This document shows positions 35,300 through 47,420 of a stretch of DNA of 64,000 bases, in pieces. Source of the stretch: Cupriavidus malaysiensis (lineage in GTDB: Bacteria > Pseudomonadota > Gammaproteobacteria > Burkholderiales > Burkholderiaceae); contig NZ_CP017754.1 in assembly GCF_001854325.1 (NCBI RefSeq), positions 558,001-622,000 on the forward strand. Direction: 5' to 3'. A program made the translations under genes and the position numbers. Position 1 is the stretch's first letter, and each line of letters opens with the position of its first letter. Under the pieces are notes generated by a model. The model saw only the letters and a list, made by a program, of their open reading frames with translations, was not told the DNA's origin and did no database searches.

Positions 35300-36397
35300 A
35301 TGAGCGCCCCCTCTCCTTCCGCCGCCCGTCCCGCCGACCGTGCCGCCAGCACGCGCGCCTATACCCGGGCCGCCGACCTGCCCCGCCTGCTGCGCGAGCG
35401 CATCCTGATCCTGGACGGCGCCATGGGCACCATGATCCAGCGCTACAAGCTGGGCGAGGCCGAGTACCGCGGCGAGCGCTTCGCCGACCATGCGGTCGAC
35501 GTCAAGGGCAACAACGAACTGCTGCTGCTGACGCGCCCGCAGGTGATCAGCGAGATCCACGAGCAATACCTGGCGGCGGGCGCCGACCTGATCGAGACCA
35601 ATACCTTCGGCGCGACCCGGGTGGCGCAGGAAGACTACAAGATGGCCGAGCTGGCCTACGAGATGAACGTCGAGGCGGCACGCCTGGCGCGCGCGGCCTG
35701 CGACAAGTACAGCACGCCGGACAAGCCGCGCTTTGTCGCCGGTGCCTTCGGCCCGACGCCCAAGACCGCCAGCATCTCGCCCGACGTCAATGATCCGGGT
35801 GCGCGCAATGTCACTTTCGAGGAGCTGCGCGCGTCCTACTACGAACAGGGCAAGGCCCTGCTGGAGGGCGGCGCCGACGTGTTCCTGGTCGAGACCATTT
35901 TCGACACCCTGAACGCCAAGGCGGCGTTGTTCGCCATCGACCAGCTGTTCGAGGACAGCGGCGAGCGCGTGCCGGTGATGATCTCCGGCACGGTGACCGA
36001 TGCCTCCGGCCGCATCCTGTCCGGCCAGACCGTGGAGGCATTCTGGAACAGCCTGCGCCACGCGCGGCCGATCACCTTCGGGCTGAACTGCGCGCTCGGC
36101 GCCACGCTGATGCGTCCCTATATCGCCGAGCTGGCCAAGGTGTGCGATACGGCCGTCTCGTGCTACCCGAACGCCGGCCTGCCCAACCCGATGAGCGACA
36201 CCGGCTTCGACGAGACGCCCGACGTCACTTCGGCCCTGGTCGACGAGTTCGCCGCGTCCGGCCTGGTCAACCTGGTGGGCGGCTGCTGCGGCACCACGCC
36301 CGAGCACATCGCCGCCATCGCGCAGCGCGTGGCCGGCAGGGCGCCGCGCGCCTGGCCCGGCCAGTACCGCGACGCCGACCAGCGCGACGCCGCCTGA
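35300..36397 (+). CDS. metH: Methionine synthase, homocysteine-binding part (split MetH)
   Basis: A 365-residue protein equal to the first domain of cobalamin-dependent methionine synthase. It has [15 protein letters not shown], the zinc ligands Cys264 (LNCALGA) and Cys329-Cys330 ([10 protein letters not shown]), and the full TIM-barrel length. It accepts the methyl group from methylcobalamin onto homocysteine and must work together with the protein encoded 77 bp downstream. Both reading frames are intact, so this is a stable split gene, not a frameshift. The extra 30 N-terminal residues are Ala/Arg-rich. Confidence 0.95.
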   Translation: MSAPSPSAARPADRAASTRAYTRAADLPRLLRERILILDGAMGTMIQRYKLGEAEYRGERFADHAVDVKGNNELLLLTRPQVISEIHEQYLAAGADLIETNTFGATRVAQEDYKMAELAYEMNVEAARLARAACDKYSTPDKPRFVAGAFGPTPKTASISPDVNDPGARNVTFEELRASYYEQGKALLEGGADVFLVETIFDTLNAKAALFAIDQLFEDSGERVPVMISGTVTDASGRILSGQTVEAFWNSLRHARPITFGLNCALGATLMRPYIAELAKVCDTAVSCYPNAGLPNPMSDTGFDETPDVTSALVDEFAASGLVNLVGGCCGTTPEHIAAIAQRVAGRAPRAWPGQYRDADQRDAA

Positions 36398-36473
36398 GCG
36401 TCGCTGCGACGCCCGTCCCGCGCATCCCGAATCCACCAGGCCGCCCGCGCCTCCCGCATTCCAAGACAACGCT

Positions 36474-39221
<2,748 letters not shown>

Positions 39222-39228
39222 CCGCATG

Positions 39229-39268
39229 CAAGGGGCCGTGCGGCGCCGTCGGCACGCGCAGCCCCTTG
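39229..39268 (+). terminator. Interrupted hairpin after metH
   Basis: CAAGGGGC (39229-39236) pairs with GCCCCTTG (39261-39268), and CGTGC (39237-39241) with GCACG (39252-39256), leaving a CGCA bulge. There is no T-run, so it is only a candidate terminator. Confidence 0.4.
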
Positions 39269-39448
39269 AATGCGCGGGGAAAACGCGCGAAGCGGCGGGT
39301 GCGCCATGCGCACGGGCCCCTCACCACTCCTTACACAGCATTACAACTGCTCACAGACCGCCGCCCGGCGCGTCCCTAGACTGAGGGCTCGTTTCCAAGC
39401 AAGCCGCGGCGAATCTCTCCCGCGGTGTAGACCGAAAGGAGTCTTCCG

Positions 39449-39757
39449 ATGAAAAAGCTGCTGCTCTCCCTGTCCGCCCTGTCGATCGCTGCCGCCACCT
39501 CGCTGGCCATGGCCCAGGGCGCCGGCGCCCAGGCCGAGGCCGGCCTGAACGCGGCGGCCAAGCCCGCCGTGGCCGCCGCCGCCGACCAGCAGGGCCAGGC
39601 CGCGCAGGCGCCCGAGGCTGCTCAGGCGAAGCCGGCCGCCAAGGCCAAGCATGCGAAGACGCACAAGGCACACGAAGCGAAGGCCGGTGCCAAGGCCGAG
39701 GCCAAGAGCGAAGCCCTGGGCGACGCCAAGGTCGATGCCGGCACCAAGCTGCAGTAA
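39449..39757 (+). CDS. Small exported Ala/Lys-rich protein
   Basis: A 102-residue protein with a clean Sec signal peptide (MKKLLLSLSALSIAAATSLAMA, cleavage before QGAGA). The mature part is low-complexity, made of Ala, Lys, Glu, Gln and His (QAKPAAKAKHAKTHKAHEAKAGAKAEAKSEAL). It is likely disordered and periplasmic. I recognise no family and propose no function. An AAAGGAG site precedes the ATG and a clear terminator follows, so it is a genuine single-gene unit. Confidence 0.8.
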   Translation: MKKLLLSLSALSIAAATSLAMAQGAGAQAEAGLNAAAKPAVAAAADQQGQAAQAPEAAQAKPAAKAKHAKTHKAHEAKAGAKAEAKSEALGDAKVDAGTKLQ

Positions 39758-39820
39758 GCCGGCGGGCGCGCGCCGCCCGTGTATCGTGCCGGCGCCGGCA
39801 GGCGCCGCGCGCGAGGTGGG

Positions 39821-39855
39821 AGAAAAAAGGGACGGCAGCGCCGTCCCTTTTTTCT
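39821..39855 (+). terminator. Rho-independent terminator after the small exported protein
   Basis: AGAAAAAAGGGACGGC pairs with its complement GCCGTCCCTTTTTTCT around a short loop, with the T-run at the 3' end. It can also work in the opposite direction. Confidence 0.85.
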
Positions 39856-39889
39856 TGCTGGCGGACCTGCCGCGCGGCGGGCACGCCTC

Positions 39890-39904
39890 GTGTCAGCCTG
39901 ACAC
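39890..39904. promoter_or_regulatory. GTGTCAG-C-CTGACAC palindrome upstream of the NarL-type regulator
   Basis: A 15-bp perfect inverted repeat with a 1-nt centre, 26 bp upstream of a TACAAT -10-like hexamer (39931-39936). Its position suits an activator or repressor site for the response regulator gene. The protein that binds is unknown. Confidence 0.45.
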
Positions 39905-40023
39905 CGACAGAGCCGCGCCGGCAGCCGCACTACAATGCAGTTTGCCCCCGGGCGAGGGCCGAGTCGCTTCGCCGTCGCGCCGCCTCGCGGGCCAGGGGGC
40001 AACCACATCAGACGGAGGCAACC

Positions 40024-40656
40024 ATGATCCGCGTCCTGATCGCCGACGATCACGAGATCGTGCGCGCCGGGCTGCGCCAGTTCATTGCCGATGAGCCCGA
40101 CATCCAGGTGACCGGCGAGGCCGGCAGCGGCGATGAAGTGATGGCCCTGCTGCGCAATGCCGAGTTCGATGTCGTCGTGCTCGACATCTCCATGCCGCAG
40201 CGCAACGGCATCGACGTGCTCAAGCTGCTGCGCCAGCGTTTTGCCGACCTGCCGGTGCTGATCCTGTCGACCTACCCGGAAGACCAGTACGCGATCAACC
40301 TGATCCGCGTCGGCGCCTCCGGCTACCTGACCAAGGAGAGCGCCGCGGACGAACTGGTCAAGGCCATCCGCACCGTGGTACAGGGCCGGCGCTACGTCAG
40401 TGCCGCAGTGGCCGAGCTGCTGATCGGCGGCCTCGGCAAGCCGACCGAGCAGTCGATGCACCAGTCGCTGTCCGAGCGCGAGTTCCAGATCTTCTGCAAG
40501 CTGTCGCGCGGGCAGACCGTGTCGGTGATCGCCGACGAGCTGTTCCTGAGCGTGAAGACGGTCAGCACTTATCGCTCGCGCATCCTCGAGAAGATGGGCA
40601 TGAAGACCAATGCCGACCTGACCTACTACGCGATCAAGAACGGCCTGGTGGAGTAG
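40024..40656 (+). CDS. NarL/FixJ-type response regulator
   Basis: A 210-residue response regulator. The receiver has Asp8, Asp9, phospho-acceptor Asp54 (VVLDISMP), Ser82 and Lys104. The LuxR-type helix-turn-helix is at about 143-205 (LSEREFQIFCKLSRGQTVSVIADELFLSVKTVSTYRSRILEKMG). ATG 40024 has a purine-rich GGAGG upstream. The histidine kinase encoded on the other strand at 41451-42920 has a HisKA_3 domain, the kinase class that pairs with NarL regulators, so they are probably partners. The receiver-only gene follows at 40741. Confidence 0.92.
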   Translation: MIRVLIADDHEIVRAGLRQFIADEPDIQVTGEAGSGDEVMALLRNAEFDVVVLDISMPQRNGIDVLKLLRQRFADLPVLILSTYPEDQYAINLIRVGASGYLTKESAADELVKAIRTVVQGRRYVSAAVAELLIGGLGKPTEQSMHQSLSEREFQIFCKLSRGQTVSVIADELFLSVKTVSTYRSRILEKMGMKTNADLTYYAIKNGLVE

Positions 40657-40740
40657 CCGGCGCGGCCCCCGGCACGCCTCGTCCGCCATGTAGGACGCGC
40701 GCCGATAGTGACCCGCCGCATCCCTGCCTATCATCCAACC

Positions 40741-41163
40741 ATGCCTGATCGAGCCACAGTTCCCGCCTTCCCGCCGCTGCGCGTCCTGCTGATCGAGGAC
40801 TCGGCGATGATCAGGGAGATGTTGCTCGAATATCTGCAGGCGATGCCCTATGTCGAACGGGTGGACTGGGCCGACACGGAACATCTCGGCATCAGCATGT
40901 TCGCCGCCGGCGGCTATCAGGTGGCGATCATCGACCTGCAGCTGCGCCAGGGCAACGGTGTCAATGTGCTGCGCGCCATGCAGCGCGCGCGCGCGCCTGG
41001 CATCCGCATCGTCTACACCAACCACGCGCAGGTGCCGGCCTACCGGCGCCAGTGTGCCGACGCGGGCGCGGACTATTTCTTCGACAAATCGCTCGAAATG
41101 GAAGAAGTGTTTCGCGTCATCGAGGAATACGCCGGCAGCCGGGCTGCCGGCGACCCATCCTGA
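40741..41163 (+). CDS. Receiver-only response regulator
   Basis: A 140-residue single receiver domain: Glu19-Asp20 (LLIEDSAM), phospho-acceptor Asp65 (AIIDLQL), Thr93 (VYTN) and Lys116 (FFDKSLEM). No output domain follows, so it may act as a phosphate sink, a kinase modulator or a CheY-like effector. ATG 40741 is chosen; a GTG at 40708 is in frame but adds only a short tail. It sits between the NarL-type regulator and the kinase, which suggests a three-part relay. Confidence 0.88.
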   Translation: MPDRATVPAFPPLRVLLIEDSAMIREMLLEYLQAMPYVERVDWADTEHLGISMFAAGGYQVAIIDLQLRQGNGVNVLRAMQRARAPGIRIVYTNHAQVPAYRRQCADAGADYFFDKSLEMEEVFRVIEEYAGSRAAGDPS

Positions 41164-41238
41164 CCGGCCGCGGCGCCGCATCGGGCAGTCGTACCCAGGA
41201 CGGCGGCAGGAGCCGCCGCATCACAGCAAGGAGGGACC

Positions 41239-41382
41239 ATGAGAAAAGTACTGGCTTGGTTTGCCCTGGCGGGCGTGGTCGTGCTGACCGGCTGCAACAC
41301 CATGGCGGGAGCGGGCAAGGATATCCAGCGCGGCGGCGAGAAGATGGAGGATGCCGCCCACGATGTGAAGCAGAAGATGTGA
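41239..41382 (+). CDS. Entericidin-like small lipoprotein
   Basis: A 47-residue lipoprotein: MRKVLAWFALAGVVVLTGCN with lipobox LTGC (Cys19), then a short helical tail TMAGAGKDIQRGGEKMEDAA. The N and C halves match the entericidin A/B family of envelope stress lipoproteins, toxic or protective in stationary phase. A strong AAGGAGGG lies 5 bp before the ATG. It lies between the receiver-only protein and the convergent kinase gene. One member only; no paired antidote-type gene is seen next to it. Confidence 0.88.
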   Translation: MRKVLAWFALAGVVVLTGCNTMAGAGKDIQRGGEKMEDAAHDVKQKM

Positions 41383-41450
41383 TGCCTTGATGCCTTGATG
41401 CCACCGGGTGCGTCGGTGCGGGCCCGCATGCCGGTACGCGTCGGCGCCCG

Positions 41451-42920
41451 TCACGGCGCTCCGGTGTTCCGGCCGGCGTTGCCCGCGGTGCCGACATCGC
41501 CCTGCCCCTCGCGTTGGCCCTCGTCTTCGCTTTCCCCGGCCTCCTCGGTCTCGGGGGGAGCCACGACGGCATCGGTCAGCGGCACCTCCAGCCGGACGCA
41601 GACCCCGGCACCCGGCGGCGACTCCACGCGCAGGTTGCCGCCCAGTGCCGCCACGCGCTGTTCCATGCCGAGCATGCCATGGTGGCCGGCGGTGCGGCGC
41701 GCTTCGAAGTCTTCCGGCAGGCCGCGCCCATCGTCGCGCACGACCAGTGTCAGCAGTTCGCCGTGCCGGTGCATGGCGATTTCCACGTGGCGGGCGTGCG
41801 CATACTTACTGGCATTGGTCAATGATTCCTGCACGATGCGGAACAGCGCGATGGCGGCCTCTTCGCGCAGCGCCGGCAGGTCGTCGGGAATATCCACCCG
41901 GGTCTGCCATTGGTTGCGCGTGCCGACTTCCTCGGCCAGTTGTCCGATGGCCTCCTTCAATCCCAGGTTGAGCAGGATGGTGGGCCGCAGGTCCTCGATC
42001 AGGCGACGCTTGATCTGGATGCCCTGGTCCACGTGCAGCATCACGCGCCCGAGCTTTTCCTGGACTTCCGGCACCGCCTCGCGGGTGCGCTGGCGCACCC
42101 AGTGCAGGTCGAGCTTGATGGCGGTGAGGATGGCGCCGAGTTCATCGTGCAATTCGCGCGCCAGGCGCGTCTTTTCGTCTTCGGTCACGCGCTGAAGGTG
42201 GGTCGCCAGCGCCGAGAGCTGTCGCGTGCGCGCGCGCACCATGTGCTCCAGGCGCGCGCTTTCCACTTCCAGCTCGCTGCGCTCGGCCTCGGCCGCCGCC
42301 AGCCGGCGCGCATGACGCAAGCCCAATACCACCAGCAGCACGATATTGGTGGCGGTCAGCAGGCCGACGCCCAGGCGCGCCATGCCGAGGTCGCGGTCCG
42401 CGCCCTCGAGGCTGTGCGAGACCGAGGCGGCCTCGCGCGCCAGCAGCTTCTCCAGCCCGCGCCGCGCATTGTCCATGGTCTGCTTGCCGAAGTCGGTGCG
42501 GATCAGGTCCAGCGCCACGCTGACGTCACGCTTGCCATAGACCAGGGTGAGGTCCATCTCGTTGAGCTTGCGGCCGATCAGTTGCGAGGTCTCGCCGAAC
42601 TGCTTGAGCGCCTCGGGGTCGTCGGCATAGTGAGCGCGGATCTGCGCCATCAGCTGGGTGATGTGCGGCAGGGCGCGATAGTAGGGGTCGAGATAGCCTT
42701 CCTTGCCGGTCAGCAGGTAGCCGCGCTGGCCCGCCTCGGCATTGACCAGTTCACCGAGCAGCGTGCTGATGTCGCGCTGCACCTGCTGCGAGCGGATCAC
42801 CTGGGTATAGCCGTCGCGCAGCCGCTGGTTGCCGGTTTCGGAAGTGATCAGCACGATCACCGTCAGCAGGATGCCTCCGGCCAGCAGCAGGGTGGAGCGC
42901 AGCGATGAGGACTTGAACAT
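41451..42920 (-). CDS. CHASE3-type sensor histidine kinase (HisKA_3 family)
   Basis: A 489-residue membrane kinase. Transmembrane helices at about 10-27 and 181-202 enclose a periplasmic CHASE3-like sensor (about 35-170: LLGELVNAEAGQRGYLLTGKEGYLDPYYRAL). Then comes a coiled coil, the HisKA_3 helix with phospho-acceptor His258 (RLARELHDELGAILTAIKLDL), and a HATPase domain from about residue 345 (IVQESLTNASKYAHA, DDGRGLPEDF). The last 35 residues are a Gly/Glu-rich tail. It likely phosphorylates the NarL-type regulator at 40024. The gene is convergent with it. Confidence 0.92.
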   Translation of the reverse strand: MFKSSSLRSTLLLAGGILLTVIVLITSETGNQRLRDGYTQVIRSQQVQRDISTLLGELVNAEAGQRGYLLTGKEGYLDPYYRALPHITQLMAQIRAHYADDPEALKQFGETSQLIGRKLNEMDLTLVYGKRDVSVALDLIRTDFGKQTMDNARRGLEKLLAREAASVSHSLEGADRDLGMARLGVGLLTATNIVLLVVLGLRHARRLAAAEAERSELEVESARLEHMVRARTRQLSALATHLQRVTEDEKTRLARELHDELGAILTAIKLDLHWVRQRTREAVPEVQEKLGRVMLHVDQGIQIKRRLIEDLRPTILLNLGLKEAIGQLAEEVGTRNQWQTRVDIPDDLPALREEAAIALFRIVQESLTNASKYAHARHVEIAMHRHGELLTLVVRDDGRGLPEDFEARRTAGHHGMLGMEQRVAALGGNLRVESPPGAGVCVRLEVPLTDAVVAPPETEEAGESEDEGQREGQGDVGTAGNAGRNTGAP

Positions 42921-43267
42921 GATGGCTTCCCGTTGGCTGGCGCCGCGGCGCGGACGTGCCGCCCGCCGCCGCGCCTGGTTGGCGGCCGCCGGCCTTGCCA
43001 GGCGCCCCCGGCGTCTGCGCGCAGCGGGGATGGCCAGGGCCCGGTTGCGTCGATGGGATCACATTGACGGTAGATGGTCAATTCGTGATCGTTTGCCCGC
43101 ATCTTGCCGCAAGGCTTGCTTGGTGCAGGGCTCCTTTGACGGCGTAGGACTCCACTGACGCGCGAATCGGTGCCGGGGCGCTGCCGGCGGCCGGCCGCTC
43201 TCTCTACAGTAGCCTCATACGCGTGGCCATCCCGGCGGCGCGCTTCATCCTGGCACAGGAGGCGACG
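42921..43267. promoter_or_regulatory. Divergent region between the kinase gene and DUF1328 genes
   Basis: A 347-bp stretch without a gene. The main feature is an inverted repeat, ATTGAC (43063-43068), 8 bases, GTCAAT (43077-43082), in an AT-richer patch. It could be an operator for one or both divergent units. Confidence 0.5.
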
Positions 43268-43441
43268 ATGCGGAAGCGGGCGCTCGTCTTTGCGCTGGCT
43301 TCGCTGCTGGCAGGCCTGCTCGGCAGCAGCGGCATCGCGGCCGGCGCGGCGGGCATTGCCAAGTTGCTCTGCCTCATCTTCCTGGTGCTGTTCGCGGTGT
43401 GCCAACTGCTCGGGGTCACGGTCTTCAGGGCGCTGAAATAG
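43268..43441 (+). CDS. Small DUF1328-like membrane peptide
   Basis: A 57-residue peptide with two hydrophobic segments: ALVFALASLLAGLLGSSGIAAGAAG and AKLLCLIFLVLFAVCQLLGVTVF. The GxxGIAAGAA-IAKLL pattern is that of DUF1328 (YtjA-like) proteins, two-helix membrane peptides of unknown function often induced by stress. ATG 43268 has a good AGGAGG site; the upstream in-frame ATG at 43223 is less likely. A second DUF1328 gene follows 45 bp later. Confidence 0.75.
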   Translation: MRKRALVFALASLLAGLLGSSGIAAGAAGIAKLLCLIFLVLFAVCQLLGVTVFRALK

Positions 43442-43486
43442 CGCGGGCCGCGCAGGCGTCCACGCTCAACTGCAGGGAGTCCAACC

Positions 43487-43648
43487 ATGCTGCACTACGC
43501 CGTCGTCTTCTTCGTCATCGCCCTGGTCGCGGCCCTGTTCGGCTTCGGCGGCATCGCCGCGGGCGCCGTCGAGATCGCCAAGATCCTGTTCTTCGTGTTC
43601 CTGGTGGTCGCAGCCGTCACCCTCGTGCTCGGCCTGGTGAGCCACTGA
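43487..43648 (+). CDS. DUF1328 membrane peptide
   Basis: A 53-residue peptide, [20 protein letters not shown] then [21 protein letters not shown], with the typical DUF1328 two-helix form. It is very similar in plan to the preceding gene, probably a tandem paralogue. It is too short for normal ORF thresholds but has GGGAG before the ATG and the conserved family sequence. Confidence 0.85.
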   Translation: MLHYAVVFFVIALVAALFGFGGIAAGAVEIAKILFFVFLVVAAVTLVLGLVSH

Positions 43649-43702
43649 GGACGGCGGCGCGCTTCGCCTGCCTTTTTCTTCCTGCCACCAAACGAGGTCG
43701 AC

Positions 43703-44119
43703 ATGCTGAACCGACACCCAGAGATCCGCAAGGAAGTCCGACACCTGGCCGACAGCGCGCAGGACACCGCGCGCGAAGTGCGCCGGGCGGCGCGCGAGGC
43801 CCGCGCCGCCGCGCAGCCGGTCTCCGAACAGGCCCGCGATCTGCTGGCCCAGCTCGAGCGCACGATCGCCGTGATGGCCAGCGAGGGCTCGGCCGAGGCC
43901 GCGCAGAGCCGCGCGCGGCTGCAGGCGCGCGCGAGCGCACTGGCCGGGCAGCTGGGCGGCCAGGTGCGCGAAGGCGCGCGGCTGGCCGGCGCGCGGGTGA
44001 ATGATTCGATCGCCGGGGTGGAGCAGCGGGTCGCCACCGCGCCGTGGACGGCGCTGGGGGTGGCTGCGCTGGCAGGGGCCTGCGCGATGCTGCTGCTGTG
44101 GTCAGGCCGGCGCGACTGA
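43703..44119 (+). CDS. DUF883-like (ElaB/YqjD) membrane-anchored protein
   Basis: A 138-residue protein. It has an amphipathic Ala/Arg/Glu-rich helical body and a C-terminal transmembrane segment ([23 protein letters not shown]), the layout of ElaB/YqjD proteins, which in Escherichia coli bind stationary-phase ribosomes at the inner membrane. The similarity is by architecture; no precise motif is visible. It follows the DUF1328 pair in the same direction, giving a run of three small membrane proteins. Confidence 0.75.
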   Translation: MLNRHPEIRKEVRHLADSAQDTAREVRRAAREARAAAQPVSEQARDLLAQLERTIAVMASEGSAEAAQSRARLQARASALAGQLGGQVREGARLAGARVNDSIAGVEQRVATAPWTALGVAALAGACAMLLLWSGRRD

Positions 44120-44141
44120 GCCACGCGCGCCGGCGCCTGCG

Positions 44142-44459
44142 CTAGACGCCCCACATGACATCCGCGCCTTCGCGCTGGGAGGCGCGCAGCATGTCGAGGA
44201 AGGGGAAGGCGCGCTGGCCCAGGTGCAGGGGTTCGTCCTGATCCTCTTCCTGCCCGGGATGGACGGCCGACTCCGCCGGATGCGCGCGCTTGGCGTCGCT
44301 GACGGCGGCTTCCAGCTTCTGGATGGCGCGCGGCATCTCTTCGCTGGTGATCACCCCGCGTTCCCCGAGCTGTTTGCCGATGATGCCCAGCAGGGTGATG
44401 GCCAGGTCCTTCATCATGATCAGGTCCTGTGCCGCGTGGGATTTGAAGGTGATCAGCAT
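44142..44459 (-). CDS. DUF1840 family protein
   Basis: A 105-residue soluble protein: [20 protein letters not shown] is the DUF1840 signature, followed by [31 protein letters not shown] and a [18 protein letters not shown] motif. The function is unknown. ATG 44459 has AGGAAAGG upstream. Its stop lies 22 bp from the convergent DUF883-like gene, and it is divergent from argS. Confidence 0.85.
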   Translation of the reverse strand: MLITFKSHAAQDLIMMKDLAITLLGIIGKQLGERGVITSEEMPRAIQKLEAAVSDAKRAHPAESAVHPGQEEDQDEPLHLGQRAFPFLDMLRASQREGADVMWGV

Positions 44460-44630
44460 GATGTTTCCTTTCCTGGGGGAGGCGCCCCGGAAGTGCGGCC
44501 GGGATGGCTGCGACGGCCGGAGCATGGTGTCAGCATAGCACCTGATAAAATTCCGCGTTCCGCAATTCGAAACCTGCCACGCGACGCGGCGTCCACTTGC
44601 CGAGTGGTGCCGCCCAGGGCCAAGACACCC

Positions 44631-46427
44631 ATGCTGCCTGTTCAGACCTCCACTCTCGCCGCCGCGTTCACCGATGCCGTGCGCGCGCTCGCGCCGGCCG
44701 ACACCGTCCTGCCGGCCGTCGCCTTCGAACGGCCCAAGGCGGCCGCGCATGGCGACCTGGCCTGCAATCTCGCCATGCAGGTGGCGCGCACGCTGAAGAC
44801 CAACCCGCGCGAGCTGGCCCAGCGCCTGGTCGAGGCCGTGCAGGCCGACCCGCGCGCGGCCGGCCTGGTCGCGGCGATGGAGATCGCCGGCCCCGGCTTC
44901 ATCAACCTGCGCCTGGCGCCCGCCGCCAAGGCCGCGGTGCTGCGCGCGGTGCTGGACGAGGGCGACCACTACGGCGCGCAGATGCGTGGCGTCAACGGCC
45001 AGGTGCTGGTCGAGTTCGTCTCGGCCAACCCGACCGGGCCGCTGCACGTGGGCCACGGCCGCCAGGCGGCACTTGGCGACGCGCTGGCCAACCTGCTGGC
45101 ATGGCAGGGCTATGCCGTGCACCGCGAGTTCTACTATAACGACGCCGGCGTGCAGATCCAGAACCTGGCCGTGTCGGTGCAGGCGCGCGCGCGAGGCCAC
45201 AAGCCGGGCGACGCAGCCTGGCCCGAGGCCGCTTACAACGGCGACTACATCGCCGACATCGCCGCCGATTTCCTGGCCGGCAGGACCGTCAGCGCCTCGG
45301 ATGGCGAGCCGGTCACCGCCTCGGGCAACGTCGAGGACATGGAGTCGATCCGCCGCTTCGCCGTCACCTACCTGCGCAACGAGCAGGACATCGATCTGCA
45401 GGCCTTCGGCGTGCGCTTCGACCGCTACTACCTCGAGTCGTCGCTGTACAGCGACGGCCGCGTCGAGGCCGCGGTGCAGTCGCTGGTGGCCAAGGGCAAG
45501 ACCTACGAGAGCGAAGGCGCGCTGTGGCTGCGTACCACGGACGACGGTGATGACAAGGACCGCGTGATGAAGAAGAGCGACGGTACCTACACCTATTTCG
45601 TGCCCGACGTGGCCTACCACACCACCAAGTGGGAGCGTGGCTTCACCAAGGTCATCAACGTGCAGGGCAGCGACCACCACGGCACCATCGCCCGCGTGCG
45701 CGCCGGCCTGCAGGGGCTGGACATCGGCATCCCCAAGGGCTACCCCGACTACGTGCTGCACAAGATGGTCACCGTGATGAAGGACGGCCAGGAGGTCAAG
45801 ATCTCCAAGCGTGCCGGCTCCTACGTGACCGTGCGCGACCTGATCGAGTGGAGCAACGGCGGCGACGAGACCATCCGCGGCTGCCTGGACGCCGGCGTGG
45901 CGGAGTGGCCGGCCCACTTCGCGCGCGGGCGCGACGCGGTGCGCTTCTTCCTGCTGTCGCGCAAGGCCGATACCGAGTTCGTCTTCGACATCGACCTGGC
46001 GCTCAAGCAGAACGACGAGAACCCGGTGTACTACGTGCAGTACGCACATGCCCGCATCTGCTCGATCTTCGAGTCGTGGGCCGGTGCCGACTGGGAGGCG
46101 CGCCTGGTCGAGCTGGCGCGCCTGAGCGACGACGAACTGGCCGCCGTGACCGGCGCCGACGCCGGTCCGCAGGCGCTCGCGCTGGGCCGGCGCCTGGCCG
46201 AGTTCCCCGACATGCTGGCCGCCGCCGCCGGCGAGCTGGCGCCGCATGCGGTCGCCTTCTACCTGCGCGACCTGGCCGGCGACTTCCACGCCTTCTACAA
46301 CGCCGACCGCGTGCTGGTCGACGACGAAGCGGTCAAGCGTGCCCGCCTGGCCCTGCTGGCGGCCACCCGCCAGGTGCTGCGCAACGGCCTGGCGGTGATC
46401 GGCGTCTCCGCCCCGCGCCGCATGTAA
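44631..46427 (+). CDS. argS: Arginyl-tRNA synthetase
   Basis: A 598-residue class I synthetase. The N-terminal additional domain spans about 1-110. The HIGH motif is HVGH at 139-142 ([10 protein letters not shown]), and the KMSKS region is the reduced form KISKRAG. The C-terminal anticodon-binding domain ends with [17 protein letters not shown], the expected ArgRS tail. ATG 44631 fits conserved sequence; upstream in-frame sequence belongs to other genes. A SPOR-domain gene follows 98 bp downstream. Confidence 0.96.
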   Translation: MLPVQTSTLAAAFTDAVRALAPADTVLPAVAFERPKAAAHGDLACNLAMQVARTLKTNPRELAQRLVEAVQADPRAAGLVAAMEIAGPGFINLRLAPAAKAAVLRAVLDEGDHYGAQMRGVNGQVLVEFVSANPTGPLHVGHGRQAALGDALANLLAWQGYAVHREFYYNDAGVQIQNLAVSVQARARGHKPGDAAWPEAAYNGDYIADIAADFLAGRTVSASDGEPVTASGNVEDMESIRRFAVTYLRNEQDIDLQAFGVRFDRYYLESSLYSDGRVEAAVQSLVAKGKTYESEGALWLRTTDDGDDKDRVMKKSDGTYTYFVPDVAYHTTKWERGFTKVINVQGSDHHGTIARVRAGLQGLDIGIPKGYPDYVLHKMVTVMKDGQEVKISKRAGSYVTVRDLIEWSNGGDETIRGCLDAGVAEWPAHFARGRDAVRFFLLSRKADTEFVFDIDLALKQNDENPVYYVQYAHARICSIFESWAGADWEARLVELARLSDDELAAVTGADAGPQALALGRRLAEFPDMLAAAAGELAPHAVAFYLRDLAGDFHAFYNADRVLVDDEAVKRARLALLAATRQVLRNGLAVIGVSAPRRM

Positions 46428-46495
46428 GGCGCCGCGCCGCGCGGGGCAGCGCGGCCGGTAACGATCTGTCATGATGCCTGCTGCCGGAGTGGCTC

Positions 46496-46501
46496 TATAA
46501 T
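46496..46501 (+). promoter_or_regulatory. TATAAT -10 element for the SPOR gene
   Basis: A perfect TATAAT lies 24 bp before ATG 46526. Transcription would start near 46508, which makes the ATG at 46511 too close for a normal leader and supports 46526 as the start. Confidence 0.55.
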
Positions 46502-46525
46502 CCCGGCAACATGCAAGAGGACTTC

Positions 46526-47335
46526 ATGCAACAGCAACGCAAGCGCGCCACGCGCCAAGGCCGCCGCGATTCGCAGCGCGGCGGTACGTTCCTGGGCCTG
46601 GTGCTCGGCCTGATCATCGGTCTGGCCATCGCGGTGGTGGTGGCCCTGTACATCACCAAGTCGCCCGCGCCCTTCCAGCAGAAGGGGGCGCCGGCGCCCA
46701 AGCCCAGCGAGCCGGGCAACGTCGTCAGTACGCTGCCGAGCCCGGCGCAGGCCCCGCAGCAGGCGCCGTCGGACCCGAACACGCCGCTCTGGAGCAAGAC
46801 GCCGCCCAAGCCGGTCGGCCCCGCCGAGCAGGAGCCGCAGGCCGACCAGGGCAGCACGCCCGGCGCCGGCACCGCTGTGGCGCCGGTGCCCGAGCGGCAT
46901 GCGCAGCTGACGCCGGCGCGGCCCGCCGACAGGCCTGCCGACAAGCCCGCCGAAAGGCCTGCCGACAGGCCGGTGGAGAAGCCCGCGGAAAAGCCGGCGG
47001 AGAAGCCGGCCGACACCCGTCAGGCAGCCCGTCCCGCCGAGAAGCCCGTGGCCGACCCGATCGCCGAGATCGCCATGGCCGACGCCAATCGCTCTTCGGC
47101 CGGCTACCTGCTGCAGGTCGGCGCCTTCCGCTCGCCCGACGACGCCGACCGCCAGAAGGCCAACCTCGCCATGCAGGGCTTCGAGGCCAAGGTCACCGAC
47201 CGCGATGTCAACGGCGTCAAGATGTACCGCGTCCGGCTCGGGCCGTTCAACAAGATCGAGGACATGAACCGCGTGCGCGACCGCCTGCAGGCGGCCGGCT
47301 TCGAGGCTTCTGTCATCCGTTTCACCCGGCAGTAG
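46526..47335 (+). CDS. SPOR-domain membrane protein (FtsN-like)
   Basis: A 269-residue bitopic protein. A basic cytoplasmic tail (MQQQRKRATRQGRRDSQRGG) leads into one transmembrane helix (FLGLVLGLIIGLAIAVVVALYI). A Pro/Ala/Lys-rich linker with repeated KPAEKPAE-type units follows (about 90-185), then the SPOR domain (about 190-265: GYLLQVGAFRSPDDADRQKANLAMQGFEAKV, MYRVRLGPF). This is the FtsN plan: recruitment to the septum through denuded glycans. It is always found by me between argS and dsbA in this family of bacteria. Confidence 0.88.
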   Translation: MQQQRKRATRQGRRDSQRGGTFLGLVLGLIIGLAIAVVVALYITKSPAPFQQKGAPAPKPSEPGNVVSTLPSPAQAPQQAPSDPNTPLWSKTPPKPVGPAEQEPQADQGSTPGAGTAVAPVPERHAQLTPARPADRPADKPAERPADRPVEKPAEKPAEKPADTRQAARPAEKPVADPIAEIAMADANRSSAGYLLQVGAFRSPDDADRQKANLAMQGFEAKVTDRDVNGVKMYRVRLGPFNKIEDMNRVRDRLQAAGFEASVIRFTRQ

Positions 47336-47420
47336 CGTTAGGGGTTTGACGGCGGGGCGCTGAACCGCGGCGCCCCGCCGCTGTCATAGGCTCATCGTCC
47401 CAACTCGAGATCCGCGCAAC

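Noticed and set aside
36398..36473. Frameshift joining the two metH parts
   Set aside because: Both parts have proper stop and start codons, a 76-bp spacer and complete domains, so the split is real.
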